This document shows positions 29,461 to 39,039 of a stretch of 64,000 nucleotides of DNA, piece after piece (position 1 is the stretch's first letter; each line of letters begins with the position of its first letter). The stretch is taken from the NCBI RefSeq assembly GCF_014197855.1, contig NZ_JACIGJ010000014.1:1-64000 (forward strand), read 5' to 3'. The notes under the pieces were generated by a model. It was not told the DNA's origin. It ran no database searches and was given only the letters and a program-made list of their open reading frames with translations. The translations under genes and the position numbers were made by a program. This stretch comes from Roseospira marina. GTDB taxonomy: Bacteria > Pseudomonadota > Alphaproteobacteria > Rhodospirillales > Rhodospirillaceae.

Positions 29461-29838
29461 ATGAGCACGCTTTACTTCACCGAGGATCATGAGTGGATCG
29501 CCGTGGACGGCGACACCGCCACCGTGGGGATTACCGATTACGCGCAGAAACAGCTCGGCGACGTGGTGTTCGTCGAGGTGCCGGAGGCCGGCAAGACGCT
29601 CGCCAAGGGCGACGAGGCCGCCGTGATCGAATCGGTCAAGGCCGCCAGCGAGGTCTATGCGCCCGTGTCCGGCGCCGTCATCGAGGGCAACGCCGATCTC
29701 GCCGACGCACCGGCGACGGTCAACGAGTCCCCGATGGACGATGGCTGGTTCTTCAAGATGACGCTGTCCGACACCAGCGAACTCGACGACCTGATGGACC
29801 AGGAGGCTTACGACTCCTTCGTCGCCGGCCTGGACTGA
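29461..29838 (+). CDS. gcvH: glycine cleavage system H protein
   Basis: 125 residues, typical. The lipoyl-lysine is Lys60 in [17 protein letters not shown]. It carries the aminomethyl intermediate between the P, T and L proteins. It lies 66 bases after gcvT; the AACAGGGGG just upstream serves as ribosome site. Confidence 0.98.
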   Translation: MSTLYFTEDHEWIAVDGDTATVGITDYAQKQLGDVVFVEVPEAGKTLAKGDEAAVIESVKAASEVYAPVSGAVIEGNADLADAPATVNESPMDDGWFFKMTLSDTSELDDLMDQEAYDSFVAGLD

Positions 29839-29944
29839 ACCCGCGCGCGGGCTGTTCCCGGTCCGGGGAGCAGCCCACCCGGCCTAAGCCGCACCGATCC
29901 GGGCGGTCCGCCCGCGACCTTTCCCGATCCGAGGACCCCGCTTC

Positions 29945-31300
29945 ATGCGTTATCTGCCCCTGACCGATGACGACCGGCGCGCCATGCTGGCGCGCATCGG
30001 CGCCGCTTCGGTGGATGATCTGTTCCGCGATGTGCCGCCGGCCGCGTGGACCGGCCCCGATGGGTTCGACGGCCTGCCGCCGCACGCCACCGAAATGGCC
30101 GTGGAGCGGCAACTGTCCGCACTGGCCGCGCGCAACGTGGCGGCGGGATCGGTGCCGTCCTTCCTGGGCGCGGGCGCCTACCGCCACCATATCCCGGCGG
30201 CGGTCGATCACCTGATCCAGCGTGGCGAGTTCCTGACCGCCTACACGCCGTATCAGCCCGAGGTCAGCCAGGGCACGCTGCAATACCTGTTCGAGTTCCA
30301 GACACAGGTGGCGCTCATCACGGGGATGGAGGTGGCCAACGCCTCCATGTACGACGCCGCGACCGGTGTCGCGGAAGCGGCGGCCATGGCTTGCCGCATC
30401 ACCCGGCGCAAGCATGTCCTGCTGTCCGGCGGGGTGCATCCGCACTACCGGGCCGTGACCGAGTCCTTCCTGCGCTACACCGACATCGAGACCGAGTGCC
30501 TCGCCCCCGATCCGCTGGGCGTCGAGGATCTGATGGGCCGGGTGACGGCGCAGACGGCCTGTGTCGTGGTGCAGAACCCGGATTTCTACGGCAATCTCGC
30601 CGATCTGTCGGCCCTGGCGGCGGAATGCCACGCCGAGGGCGCGCTGCTGGTCGTGGCGGTGGCGGAACCGGTGTCACTGGGGCTCGTGACCCCGCCGGGG
30701 GCCATGGGTGCGGACATCGTGGTGGGCGAAGGCCACGCCATCGGCAGTCCGCTGAACTTCGGCGGCCCGGGCGTCGGTCTGTTCGCAACCCGGAAGAAGT
30801 ACGTCCGCCACATGCCGGGCCGCCTGGCCGGCGAGACGGTGGACGAGGAGGGCCGCCGGGGTTGGGTGCTGACCCTGTCCACGCGCGAGCAGCATATCCG
30901 CCGCGAAAAGGCGACGTCCAACATCTGCACCAACAGCGGCCTGATCGCGCTGGCCTGGACCATCCACATGACCTTGCTGGGCGAGGCCGGGTTCACGCGC
31001 CTGGCGCGCCTGAACCACATGAAGGCGGTGGAGATGGTCGAGGCCCTGGAGCGGGTGCCGGGCCTTAAGGTCGTGCCGCGCCACTTCTTCAACGAGGTCA
31101 TGGTGCGCCTGCCCGGACAGAACGCCGCCGGCGTGGTCGATGCGCTGGCCGAGCGCGGCGTGCTGGCCGGTGTGCCGCTGTCGCGCTTCTACCCGACCTA
31201 TCCGGAGCTGGCGGACGGCCTGCTGCTCTGTGCGACCGAGACCACCGACACCGCCGATATCGAGGCGCTGGTGTCCGCCCTGACGGAGGTGCTGCGATGA
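29945..31300 (+). CDS. gcvPA: glycine decarboxylase (P protein) subunit 1
   Basis: 451 residues. Signatures: [15 protein letters not shown] start, [40 protein letters not shown], and [18 protein letters not shown]. With GcvPB it decarboxylates glycine and loads the aminomethyl group onto GcvH. The P protein is split into two chains here, as in many alphaproteobacteria and Gram-positives. It overlaps gcvPB by 4 bases. Confidence 0.97.
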   Translation: MRYLPLTDDDRRAMLARIGAASVDDLFRDVPPAAWTGPDGFDGLPPHATEMAVERQLSALAARNVAAGSVPSFLGAGAYRHHIPAAVDHLIQRGEFLTAYTPYQPEVSQGTLQYLFEFQTQVALITGMEVANASMYDAATGVAEAAAMACRITRRKHVLLSGGVHPHYRAVTESFLRYTDIETECLAPDPLGVEDLMGRVTAQTACVVVQNPDFYGNLADLSALAAECHAEGALLVVAVAEPVSLGLVTPPGAMGADIVVGEGHAIGSPLNFGGPGVGLFATRKKYVRHMPGRLAGETVDEEGRRGWVLTLSTREQHIRREKATSNICTNSGLIALAWTIHMTLLGEAGFTRLARLNHMKAVEMVEALERVPGLKVVPRHFFNEVMVRLPGQNAAGVVDALAERGVLAGVPLSRFYPTYPELADGLLLCATETTDTADIEALVSALTEVLR

Positions 31301-32811
31301 CCCTGGATTCCCCCACCGTCACCGGCAACCGGGGCCTCGTCATCGAGGAACCGTTGATTTTCGAACAGGGCAGCCCCGACAAGTGCGGCGTGGATCTGCC
31401 GGAGCCCGACGACCGCCCCGACCGCCTGGGCGGGGTGGCGCGGTCCGGTCCCATTGGCCTGCCCGGCCTGAGCGAACCCGAGGTGGTGCGCCATTACACG
31501 CGCCTGTCGCAGAAGAACTACGCCATCGACGCCGGGTTCTATCCGCTCGGCTCCTGCACCATGAAGCACAACCCGCGCCTGAACGAGCGCATGGCCCGGC
31601 TGCCCGGCTTCGCCGATCTGCACCCGTTCCAGCCGGAATCCACGGTGCAGGGTGCCCTGGCCGCCATGGGGCACCTGAGCGACTGGCTGCTCGGCCTGAC
31701 CGGCATGGAAGCGGTCGCGTTGTCCCCCGGCGCCGGGGCTCACGGCGAACTGTGCGGCATGCAGGCGATCCGCGCCGCGCTGGACGCGCGCGGCGCCGAC
31801 GAGCGGCGGGTCGTGCTGGTGCCGGACTCGGCGCACGGCACCAACCCGGCGACGGCCGCGCTGTGCGGCTTCCAGGTGCGCGGCATTCCGGGCAACGACC
31901 GGGGGCGCGTGGATGTCGACGCGTTCAAGGCCGCGTTGGACGACCGGGTGGCGGCGGTGATGCTGACCAACCCCAACACCTGCGGCCTGTTCGAGTCCGA
32001 TATCCTGGAGCTTTCGACGGCGGTGCACGAGGCCGGCGCGTACTTCTACCTCGATGGGGCGAACTTCAACGCCATCGTCGGCCGGGTGCGCATCGCCGAC
32101 CTGGGGGCCGACGCGATGCACATCAACCTGCACAAGACGTTCTCCACCCCGCACGGCGGCGGCGGGCCGGGGGCTGGTCCCACCGTGCTGAGCGGCGCGC
32201 TGGCGCCGTTCGCGCCCCTGCCGCACATCGTCGCGGACGGCGCCGGCTATCGGCTGGTGGAGCATGTGGAGGGCGACATGCAGCCGTTCGGCCGCATGAA
32301 GGGCTTCCACGGCCAGTTCGGCGTGTTCGTGCGCGCCCTGTCCTACATGATGAGCATGGGCGTGGACGGGCTGCGGCAGGCCTCCGGCGACGCGGTGCTG
32401 AACGCCAACTACGTGATGGCCCGCCTGCGCGAGACGCTGACGCCGTCGTTCGAGGGGCCGTGCATGCACGAGGCCCTGTTCGACGACCGGTTCCTGAAGG
32501 GCACGGGGGTCTCCACGCTCGACTTCGCCAAGGCGATGATCGACGAGGGCTTCCATCCCATGACCATGTACTTCCCGCTCGTCGTCCATGGCGCCATGCT
32601 GATGGAACCGACCGAGACCGAGAGCAAGGAGAGCGTCGACGCCTTCTGTGACGCGGTCCTGGCTCTGGCGGACAAGGCGAAGGCGGGCGACGCCGCGTTC
32701 TTCACCGGGGCGCCCCGGCACACGCCACGCCGCCGTCTGGACGAGACCAAGGCGGCGCGCAACCCTGTGCTGCGGTGGGAGCCGCCGGCTCCGGCCCAGG
32801 CGGCGGAGTAG
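31297..32811 (+). CDS. gcvPB: glycine decarboxylase (P protein) subunit 2, PLP-binding
   Basis: 504 residues; the ATG overlaps the gcvPA stop (ATGA). The PLP lysine is Lys280 in [18 protein letters not shown]. Other blocks are [15 protein letters not shown] and [11 protein letters not shown]. It is the catalytic half of glycine decarboxylase. The stop is followed within 5 bases by the palindrome CACGGGATCCCGTG, then by the converging hydroxylase gene. Confidence 0.97.
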   Translation: MTLDSPTVTGNRGLVIEEPLIFEQGSPDKCGVDLPEPDDRPDRLGGVARSGPIGLPGLSEPEVVRHYTRLSQKNYAIDAGFYPLGSCTMKHNPRLNERMARLPGFADLHPFQPESTVQGALAAMGHLSDWLLGLTGMEAVALSPGAGAHGELCGMQAIRAALDARGADERRVVLVPDSAHGTNPATAALCGFQVRGIPGNDRGRVDVDAFKAALDDRVAAVMLTNPNTCGLFESDILELSTAVHEAGAYFYLDGANFNAIVGRVRIADLGADAMHINLHKTFSTPHGGGGPGAGPTVLSGALAPFAPLPHIVADGAGYRLVEHVEGDMQPFGRMKGFHGQFGVFVRALSYMMSMGVDGLRQASGDAVLNANYVMARLRETLTPSFEGPCMHEALFDDRFLKGTGVSTLDFAKAMIDEGFHPMTMYFPLVVHGAMLMEPTETESKESVDAFCDAVLALADKAKAGDAAFFTGAPRHTPRRRLDETKAARNPVLRWEPPAPAQAAE

Positions 32812-32848
32812 GGCGCACGGGATCCCGTGGGCGAGACACCGTCCGGGT

Positions 32849-33682
32849 TTAGGCGGAGTCCGGCGGAGGTGTCTGCTCCGGTGCTTCGGTATGCAGCGGC
32901 TGGATCAGAAGGCGGTCGAGCCGGCCGTCGCCGGGGGCGCGGAACACCGCCAGACCCAGGGTCATGGCGGTGTGGCCGTCCGCCGGCTGGGCCGTGTAGG
33001 TGCCGAACATTCGATCCCACCAGGACAGGGCAAAGCCGTAGTTGCTGTTCGTCTCGTGGGGGTGAACGGAGTGGTGCACCCGGTGCATGTCGGGCGTCAC
33101 CACGACCCGGCGCAGGCTGCGGTCCAGGCGGGCGGGCAGGGCGACGTTGCCGTGGTTGAACAGCGCCGCGCCGTTCAGCAGCACCTCGAACACCAGCACC
33201 GCGACCGCCGGGGCACCGAGGGCGATGACCACCGCCATCTTGATGGCCATCGACAGCACGATCTCGACCGGGTGGAAGCGCAGCGCGGTGGTGACGTCCA
33301 CCGCCGTGTCGGTGTGGTGCACCCGGTGCAGCCGCCACAACACCGGCACATGGTGGAATGCGACGTGCTGGGCGTAGATCGCGAGATCGAGCGCCAGCAC
33401 GGAGACGGGCAGGGCCAGCCACAGCGGCACGTCCAGGAGGTTCAGCAGGCCCCATCCGTGGGCCTCCGCCCGTAGCGCGGCCTCGACCGCCAGGAGGGGC
33501 AGCACCAGCCGCAGGGCGACCGAGTCCACGACGATCAGCGCGATATTGTGCGGCCAGCGGCCCCGGCGGAGGGTATCGCGGCGCCGGGGGGTCCAGGCCT
33601 CCCACAGCGCCATGGCCGCGAACAGGCCGAGGAAGACGCCGGCGCGCACCGGCCCTTCAAGGGCAAGAGTCGTGTCGGGCAT
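32849..33682 (-). CDS. sterol desaturase/fatty acid hydroxylase family membrane protein
   Basis: 277 residues from the ATG at 33682 (MPDTTLAL). Histidine clusters that bind a di-iron centre are present: QHVAFHHVPVLWRLHRVHHTD, then MHRVHHSVHPHETNSNYG. Between them are hydrophobic helices typical of this integral membrane family. It oxidises a lipid or sterol-like substrate with O2. It starts 27 bases after the chrR stop on the same strand, so it may be co-transcribed with rpoE-chrR and join the lipid stress response; the substrate is unknown. Confidence 0.87.
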   Translation of the reverse strand: MPDTTLALEGPVRAGVFLGLFAAMALWEAWTPRRRDTLRRGRWPHNIALIVVDSVALRLVLPLLAVEAALRAEAHGWGLLNLLDVPLWLALPVSVLALDLAIYAQHVAFHHVPVLWRLHRVHHTDTAVDVTTALRFHPVEIVLSMAIKMAVVIALGAPAVAVLVFEVLLNGAALFNHGNVALPARLDRSLRRVVVTPDMHRVHHSVHPHETNSNYGFALSWWDRMFGTYTAQPADGHTAMTLGLAVFRAPGDGRLDRLLIQPLHTEAPEQTPPPDSA

Positions 33683-33708
33683 CGGCTCGTTCGTCCCGGC
33701 CCCCCGGA

Positions 33709-34431
33709 TTAGAACCCGAGCATCGGGGCAATCATGCGGGGCACGAAGCCGGAGAAGCGCAGGGGGGCATCGGTGCCGATCAGGCAGATGCACTCCTCGC
33801 CGGAGTCGGCGATGGGCTGGTGGTCGGCGTCCTGGTCGAGTTCCGCCAGATCACCCGCCGTGAACCGGCCCTGTTCATCGGTGAACGAGCCGTGGAGGAC
33901 CAACGTCAGCTCCAGGCCCATATGACCGTGACGGGGCAGCACGCGGCCCGGGGCGATGCGGAGAATCTTGGCGGTGTCGCGCCCGCGCGGGCGTTGGGTC
34001 ACATCGACCTGACGAATGCCGGGCGCCATCCACTGCCAGCGGACGCCGGACAGGTCGCCGACGTAGGAGCGCAGGGGGGCCGGCAGGTCAAGGGTGGCCT
34101 GATGGGCGTGGCCGCCGCGCGGTGGCGTGCTTGGCCGGGCGGGCGTGTGGGCATGGGGCGTGTGGGCGGTGGGCGCTGTCCTCGCCGGGAGGATGCCGTC
34201 GTTTCCCGACTCGAGGCGATCCAGAACGGCGGCCAGCGCTCCTTCGTTCATCGAGACCGGCAGCGCCTCTTCCAGAAGGGCGCCGCCCACGGCTTCGGCT
34301 TCGGCCACCGCCGCGCGGCAGGCCGGGCAATAGGTTAAATGGGTCGCGACCAGCAGGGACACGCCCTCGCCCACATGCCCGGCGGCATAGGCGAGGAGCA
34401 GCGCCTCACTGGGATGATGCTTGACGGTCAT
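33709..34431 (-). CDS. chrR: anti-sigma factor ChrR (zinc-binding, singlet-oxygen response)
   Basis: 240 residues. The N-terminal anti-sigma domain has the exact zinc ligand spacing of Rhodobacter ChrR: His6, His31, Cys35, Cys38. The C-terminal cupin domain keeps its metal ligands as His168, His170, Glu174 and His204. A His/Pro/Thr-rich linker (about 81-115) joins them. ChrR holds RpoE inactive until singlet oxygen or organic peroxide disrupts the complex. Its ATG overlaps the rpoE stop (ATGA), so the two proteins are made together. Confidence 0.96.
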   Translation of the reverse strand: MTVKHHPSEALLLAYAAGHVGEGVSLLVATHLTYCPACRAAVAEAEAVGGALLEEALPVSMNEGALAAVLDRLESGNDGILPARTAPTAHTPHAHTPARPSTPPRGGHAHQATLDLPAPLRSYVGDLSGVRWQWMAPGIRQVDVTQRPRGRDTAKILRIAPGRVLPRHGHMGLELTLVLHGSFTDEQGRFTAGDLAELDQDADHQPIADSGEECICLIGTDAPLRFSGFVPRMIAPMLGF

Positions 34432-34994
34432 GCCAACTCTTCTCCCACGAGCGCCTTGACCTTGCGAAAGGCCAGACGCAACCGCGATTTTACCGTTCCC
34501 AACGGAATCCCCAGGCGTTCGGCGATCTCCGAATGGGGCAAGTCCTCGTAAAACGACAGCGTCAGCACCTCGACCTGTTCCGGCGGCAACGTGGCCATGG
34601 CGTCGCGAATACGAACCTGGGCCTGGGCCGTGGACATATGGGCCTCCGCCGAGGGTTCCGGCTCGCCCACCAGCATCGGGTCGTCCGGATCGGGTTCCGG
34701 TCGGCGCTCCCGGCGCAGGACGTCGATCCGCCGGTTGCGTGCGATGGTGAAAATCCACGTACTGGCCGCCGCCTTTGCCGCGTCGAACTGGTCCGCCTTG
34801 CGCCACACCGTCAGCATGACGTCCTGGGCCAGATCATCGGCCTCGGCGTCGGTGGCGCCCTGTCGCATCAGAAACCCCTTCAGCCGGGGGCCGAAGTGGG
34901 CAAACAGGGCGGCGAACGCGCTCCGGTCGTGCGAGGTCGCGACGGATCGGATCATGCCGGCGAGAGCCTCGCCATCGACGGCAACGCGCGTCAT
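34428..34994 (-). CDS. rpoE: ECF sigma factor RpoE (ChrR partner)
   Basis: 188 residues from ATG 34994 with AGGGAGG 6 bases upstream. Sigma region 2 is SAFAALFAHFGPRLKGFLMRQGATDAEADDLAQDVMLTVWRKADQFDAAKAAASTWIFTIARNRRID; region 4 is LPPEQVEVLTLSFYEDLPHSEIAERLGIPLGTVKSRLRLAFRKVK. This is the ECF11 type that works with ChrR. A TGATCC-type promoter lies about 95 bases upstream, fitting autoregulation. The divergent lipid operon (35410 on) is its probable target. Confidence 0.95.
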   Translation of the reverse strand: MTRVAVDGEALAGMIRSVATSHDRSAFAALFAHFGPRLKGFLMRQGATDAEADDLAQDVMLTVWRKADQFDAAKAAASTWIFTIARNRRIDVLRRERRPEPDPDDPMLVGEPEPSAEAHMSTAQAQVRIRDAMATLPPEQVEVLTLSFYEDLPHSEIAERLGIPLGTVKSRLRLAFRKVKALVGEELA

Positions 34995-35087
34995 GGCTGC
35001 CTCCCTGGGCAACGCGGCCCACGTCGTGACGGCGCTGAGGCGGTCTGCGCCGGGGGCTCGAGATAAGAACGTGTCGTCATGCACGAG

Positions 35088-35116
35088 GTCCTACGGTGAG
35101 AGTGGGCCCTGGATCA
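35088..35116 (-). promoter_or_regulatory. candidate RpoE-dependent promoter of rpoE-chrR
   Basis: On the minus strand TGATCC (35116-35111) is followed after 17 bases by TAGGAC (35093-35088). TGATCC is the -35 element known for ChrR-controlled RpoE. The predicted start lies roughly 90 bases before rpoE. Confidence 0.65.
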
Positions 35117-35267
35117 CCGCGCGTTCACGAAAACACGCGACGGTCTCCCCGTCTGTTCGGACCCCTCCGTCCGATGTAGATGATTGGGCTCAGGCCCGGC
35201 CGATGCAACCCATTCCGCTTCCTTCCGGCCGGACTCTTTTCTCCTGAGAGCGGGGGAGCCCGCCCAG

Positions 35268-35297
35268 AGTGATCTGGTGCGCCAACCCTTCCGTAAT
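35268..35297 (+). promoter_or_regulatory. candidate RpoE-dependent promoter of the lipid operon
   Basis: TGATCT (35268-35273), then 18 bases, then TAATCC (35292-35297). It resembles the divergent rpoE promoter (TGATCC ... G-TA) and lies about 110 bases upstream of the FAD oxidoreductase gene. One mismatch in the -35. Confidence 0.5.
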
Positions 35298-35350
35298 CCA
35301 TGGGTGTGGGCGTGGGGACGGGATCGTCCCCGGTCCCCGGACGCGCCGAG

Positions 35351-35389
35351 CCGCTCAACGCGACCGCTAAACGATGCCGCTAAACGATA
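35351..35389. repeat. three tandem 13 bp repeats
   Basis: Three consecutive 13-base units: ccgctcaacgcga, ccgctaaacgatg, ccgctaaacgata. The array ends about 20 bases before the FAD oxidoreductase start, in its probable 5' leader. Confidence 0.7.
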
Positions 35390-35409
35390 GGGAAGGGGTG
35401 CCGCACGCC

Positions 35410-36822
35410 ATGACGACGACCACGAGAGGACCCGAAGACGGCGCCACGGGGACCGACCGGCCACGGCGGCGCATCGGCGTGGTGGGCACAGGCATTGCCG
35501 GCATGGGGGCGGCGTGGTTGCTGTCCCAGGCGCATGACGTCACCGTGTTCGAGCGCGGCGATTATATCGGCGGACACTCCAACACCGTCGACGCACCGGG
35601 GCCGGACGGCGGCCGGATTCCCGTGGACACAGGGTTCATCGTCTACAACGAACAGACCTACCCCAACCTGGTCGCGCTGTTCCAACATCTGGGTGTGCCG
35701 ACGCACGACAGCGACATGAGCTTTTCAGCTTCGCTCCGCGATGGCGGGCTGGAGTACGCCGGCACCGGGTTGGGGGGCCTTCTGGCGCGCCCCCGCAACG
35801 CCGTCAGCCTCCGCTTCTGGGCCATGCTGCGCGACCTCGTGCGGTTCTACCGCCAGGCGCCGGCCTTCCTGGAGAGCCCATGGTCGCGCCACGTTACGCT
35901 GGGGGAATACCTTACGACCCATGGCTACAGCGACGCATTCATCGAGGACCACCTTTTGCCCATGGGCGCGGCGATCTGGTCCACACCCACGGCGGACATG
36001 CGCGCCTATCCGGCGGCCGCCTTTATTCAGTTTTTCCAGAACCACGGCTTGTTGAAACTGCTGGACCGTCCGATCTGGCGCACCGTGACCGGGGGAAGCC
36101 GGGAGTACGTGCACCGCCTGACGGCGCCCTTCGCCGACCGGATCCACCTGAACGCGCGGATCAACCGTATCCGCCGGGTGCAGGGGGGCGTCGTGGTGGA
36201 GGACCGGCACGGCGACACCCACATGTTCGATGATGTCGTGCTGGCCTGTCATGCCGACGAGGCGCTGGCGCTGCTGGCCGACGCCGACGATCGGGAGCGC
36301 ACCGTGCTGACCGGGTTCCGCTATACCCGCAACCGGGCCATCCTGCACAGCGACCCGAGCCTGATGCCGCGCGCACGCCGGGCCTGGGCGAGTTGGAATG
36401 TGATCGGCACAACCGACGCCAGCGACGATACGCCGCGCGTCTGTGTGACCTATTGGATGAACCGGTTGCAGGGGATCGCGTCGCCGAAACCCCTGTTCGT
36501 CACGCTCAACCCGCCGCGCGAGCCGGCGGACGGCAGCGTGATTCGCGGGTTTCTCTACGATCACCCGGTCTTCGACGATGCCGCGCTGGCCGCGCAGGAT
36601 CAGGTCTGGCGGCTGCAAGGGCATCGGCGGACGTGGTTCTGCGGCGCCTATATGGGCGCGGGGTTCCACGAGGACGGCCTTCAGGCCGGTCTCGCCGTTG
36701 CGGAGGCGCTGGGTGGCGTCGCCCGGCCCTGGACGGTGCCGAATCCGAATGGCCGCATCCGGGTGGGCGATGTGCTAGGGGCCGATCCGATGGGAACGCG
36801 ACCCGGCGAGGCCGCCGCATGA
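35410..36822 (+). CDS. FAD-dependent oxidoreductase (amine oxidase/desaturase-like)
   Basis: 470 residues from ATG 35410 (GGGAAGGGG upstream). The dinucleotide-binding motif is RRIGVVGTGIAGMGAAWLL with the acidic end VTVFERGDYIGGHSNT. The protein resembles the NAD/FAD 'amine oxidase' members that always travel with DUF1365 and CFA-synthase genes in ChrR/RpoE regulons. In Rhodobacter a comparable gene set makes 11-methyl-12-trans and furan fatty acids (UfaM methyltransferase, UfaD desaturase). This gene is a reasonable UfaD-like candidate, but the assignment rests on context. The stop overlaps the next start (ATGA). Confidence 0.82.
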   Translation: MTTTTRGPEDGATGTDRPRRRIGVVGTGIAGMGAAWLLSQAHDVTVFERGDYIGGHSNTVDAPGPDGGRIPVDTGFIVYNEQTYPNLVALFQHLGVPTHDSDMSFSASLRDGGLEYAGTGLGGLLARPRNAVSLRFWAMLRDLVRFYRQAPAFLESPWSRHVTLGEYLTTHGYSDAFIEDHLLPMGAAIWSTPTADMRAYPAAAFIQFFQNHGLLKLLDRPIWRTVTGGSREYVHRLTAPFADRIHLNARINRIRRVQGGVVVEDRHGDTHMFDDVVLACHADEALALLADADDRERTVLTGFRYTRNRAILHSDPSLMPRARRAWASWNVIGTTDASDDTPRVCVTYWMNRLQGIASPKPLFVTLNPPREPADGSVIRGFLYDHPVFDDAALAAQDQVWRLQGHRRTWFCGAYMGAGFHEDGLQAGLAVAEALGGVARPWTVPNPNGRIRVGDVLGADPMGTRPGEAAA

Positions 36823-37655
36823 CAGAGCCCGCGTTCGCCTCCGCCCTCTACATGGGAACCGTCATCCACCGCCGGCTGAAACCGCGGCACCACCGCCTGC
36901 GCTACCGCGTGTTCTCCCTGTTGCTGGACCTGGACGAACTGCCGCGCCTGGATCGGACCCTGCCGGGCTTCGGCCATAACCGGTTCGCTCCGGTCAGCTT
37001 CCACGATCGGGACCACGGGCCGGGCGACGGCGGCTCGTTGCGCGCCTGGGTCGAGGCCGAACTGGCGGCCGGTGGTATCGACCTCGGCGGCGGGCCGATC
37101 CGGGTGCTGAGCTATCCGCGCCTCTGGGGCTATGCGTTCAATCCGCTGACGGAGTTCTTCTGCTACCGGCCGGACGGGCGGCTGGGCGCCGTGTTGCACG
37201 AGGTCAACAACACGATGGGGGAGCGGCATTGCTACCTGATCCCGGTCACCGATCCCCCGGCGAACCGCCCGGGGGCTGCGGGGGTCGTGGTGCGCCAGAC
37301 CTGCGCGAAGCGGTTCTTCGTGTCGCCCTTCATCGCCATGGAGACGACCTATCACTTCAAGATCCGCCCGCCCGATGACCGGGTCGCGGTCGCCATCGAG
37401 CAGACCGACGCCGAGGGGCCGCTGCTGCACGCCGCCTTCGCCGGCCGCCGCGTGCCCTTGAGCGGGCGAACGCTGGCCGGCGCGCTGGCCCGGCATCCCC
37501 TGATGACCCTGAAGGTGATCGTCGGCATCCATTGGGAAGCGCTGCGACTCTGGCTGAAGGGGGTGCGGCTGGTGCCCCGGGATCCGGCGCCCGCCCGTCT
37601 GGTGACCGTGGTCCCGCCCGACGGAGAGGCCCCGCCGTCCTGCGCCGGCTCCTGA
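36819..37655 (+). CDS. DUF1365 family protein
   Basis: 278 residues; ATG 36819 overlaps the preceding stop by 4 bases. DUF1365 blocks: ALYMGTVIHRRLKPRHHRLRYRVFSLLLDLDEL, RVLSYPRLWGYAFNPLTEFFCYR, VLHEVNNTMGERHCYL and KRFFVSPFIAMETTYHFK. The family has no settled biochemical role but is almost always found beside the FAD oxidoreductase and CFA-type methyltransferase, pointing to unusual fatty acid modification. Confidence 0.9.
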   Translation: MTEPAFASALYMGTVIHRRLKPRHHRLRYRVFSLLLDLDELPRLDRTLPGFGHNRFAPVSFHDRDHGPGDGGSLRAWVEAELAAGGIDLGGGPIRVLSYPRLWGYAFNPLTEFFCYRPDGRLGAVLHEVNNTMGERHCYLIPVTDPPANRPGAAGVVVRQTCAKRFFVSPFIAMETTYHFKIRPPDDRVAVAIEQTDAEGPLLHAAFAGRRVPLSGRTLAGALARHPLMTLKVIVGIHWEALRLWLKGVRLVPRDPAPARLVTVVPPDGEAPPSCAGS

Positions 37656-37691
37656 CCGGACGCCCCGCCCTCAACTCATTCTGATCCCTGC

Positions 37692-39002
37692 ATGAGGCCC
37701 GACGCCATGTCCGACCGCTCCGCCGCTGTCCGCGTTGCCGATCCGACCGCGCCGTTTCCCGGCGCACCATCCCCCCCCGCCGTGTCCGTGTCCCGGGTGA
37801 CCCAGGGCCTGCCCGGTGAGGGGGCGCTCTGGCTGTGGGCTGTGGATCGTCTGGCCCGCCAACTGCGGCGGGGCCGGCTGACCCTGGTCGGTCCGGACGG
37901 GCGGGCGCGTCGGTACGTGGGCGCAGAGCCCGGCCCGGAGGCGGAGGTTGTTCTGCGGTCGCCCGTCGCCGCGCGGCGCCTGCTGCTGGGCGGTGCGGTC
38001 GGTTTCGGCACCGGCTACGTCGACGGGTTGTGGGACACGCCGGACCGGACCGCCGTGCTGAGCCTCGCCTTGGCGAACGACGACCGGGTGTCCATCGCCG
38101 GTCTCGGCTCCGCCCTGGGGCGGCTGAGCCACCTCTTGCGGCACCGGCGGCGGGCCAACACGCGGGCGGGCAGCCGGCGCAACATCGCCTATCACTACGA
38201 TCTTGGGAATGCGTTCTACGGCGCATGGCTCGACCCCGGCATGACCTACTCGGCGGCGCTGTGGGCGCGGCCGGAGGATTCACTGGAGGAGGCCCAAGCG
38301 AACAAGTACCGCCAGATGTGTCGCGACCTGGATCTGCGGCCGGGCCGGCACGTGCTGGAGATCGGCTGCGGCTGGGGTGGCTTCGCCGAGATCGCGGCGC
38401 GGGAGTTCGGCGCGCGGGTGACCGGGATCACGCTGTCCCGCGAACAGTTGGCCTACGCCCGCGCCCGCATGGCGCGGGCTGGGCTGGCGGATCAGGTGAC
38501 CCTGGACCTGTGTGACTACCGCGACGTGACGGGCCAGTATGACGCGATCGCTTCCATCGAGATGGTGGAGGCGGTCGGGGAAGCGCATTGGCCGGCGTAT
38601 TTCGGGACCCTGGCCGCGCGCCTGAAGCCGGGCGGCCGGGTCGCGCTGCAAGCCATCACCATCGAGGACGCCCGGTTCGAGGACTACCGGCGCACGCCGG
38701 ACTTCATCCAGACCCACGTGTTTCCGGGCGGCATGCTGCCCACCAAGGGGCACCTGCGCGCCGGTCTCGCGGAGGCCGGCCTGACGGTGGCGGACGAACG
38801 CGCGTTCGGTCTGGACTATGCCCGCACGCTCGACCTGTGGCGGGCGGCGTTTGAGGCCGCGTGGCCGGATATCCTTGCCTCCGGCGCAGGGTTCGACGAT
38901 CGCTTCCGGCGCCTGTGGCTGTACTACCTGGATTACTGCAAGGCCGGCTTCGCGTTCGGAAGTATCGACGTTGTGCAGATCCGGGCCGACCGCCCGGTCT
39001 GA
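37692..39002 (+). CDS. cyclopropane-fatty-acid-synthase-like methyltransferase
   Basis: 436 residues from ATG 37692; ATG 37707 (MSDRSAA), with GAGG 9 bases upstream, is an equally good start. The N-terminal domain resembles CFA synthase lipid-binding regions (SPVAARRLLLGGAVGFGTGYVDGLWDT). The SAM site is VLEIGCGWGGFAEIAAREFGARVTGITLS, followed by SIEMVEAVGEAHW and the FIQTHVFPGGMLP block. It transfers a methyl(ene) group from SAM to the double bond of a membrane phospholipid acyl chain: either cyclopropanation (CfaS) or methylation (UfaM). Third gene of the RpoE-linked operon. Confidence 0.9.
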   Translation: MRPDAMSDRSAAVRVADPTAPFPGAPSPPAVSVSRVTQGLPGEGALWLWAVDRLARQLRRGRLTLVGPDGRARRYVGAEPGPEAEVVLRSPVAARRLLLGGAVGFGTGYVDGLWDTPDRTAVLSLALANDDRVSIAGLGSALGRLSHLLRHRRRANTRAGSRRNIAYHYDLGNAFYGAWLDPGMTYSAALWARPEDSLEEAQANKYRQMCRDLDLRPGRHVLEIGCGWGGFAEIAAREFGARVTGITLSREQLAYARARMARAGLADQVTLDLCDYRDVTGQYDAIASIEMVEAVGEAHWPAYFGTLAARLKPGGRVALQAITIEDARFEDYRRTPDFIQTHVFPGGMLPTKGHLRAGLAEAGLTVADERAFGLDYARTLDLWRAAFEAAWPDILASGAGFDDRFRRLWLYYLDYCKAGFAFGSIDVVQIRADRPV

Positions 39003-39039
39003 GACACGCGGAGCCCGGCCAAGACGGGAGGGACGCTCC

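Noticed and set aside
32816-32829. Palindrome CACGGGATCCCGTG after gcvPB as a terminator
   Set aside because: It has no loop and no T-run; it may be a protein site or chance, so it is only mentioned with gcvPB.
37682-37705. TGATCC just before the CFA-type gene as an extra RpoE promoter
   Set aside because: No TA-type -10 lies 17-18 bases downstream, and the predicted start would fall inside the gene.
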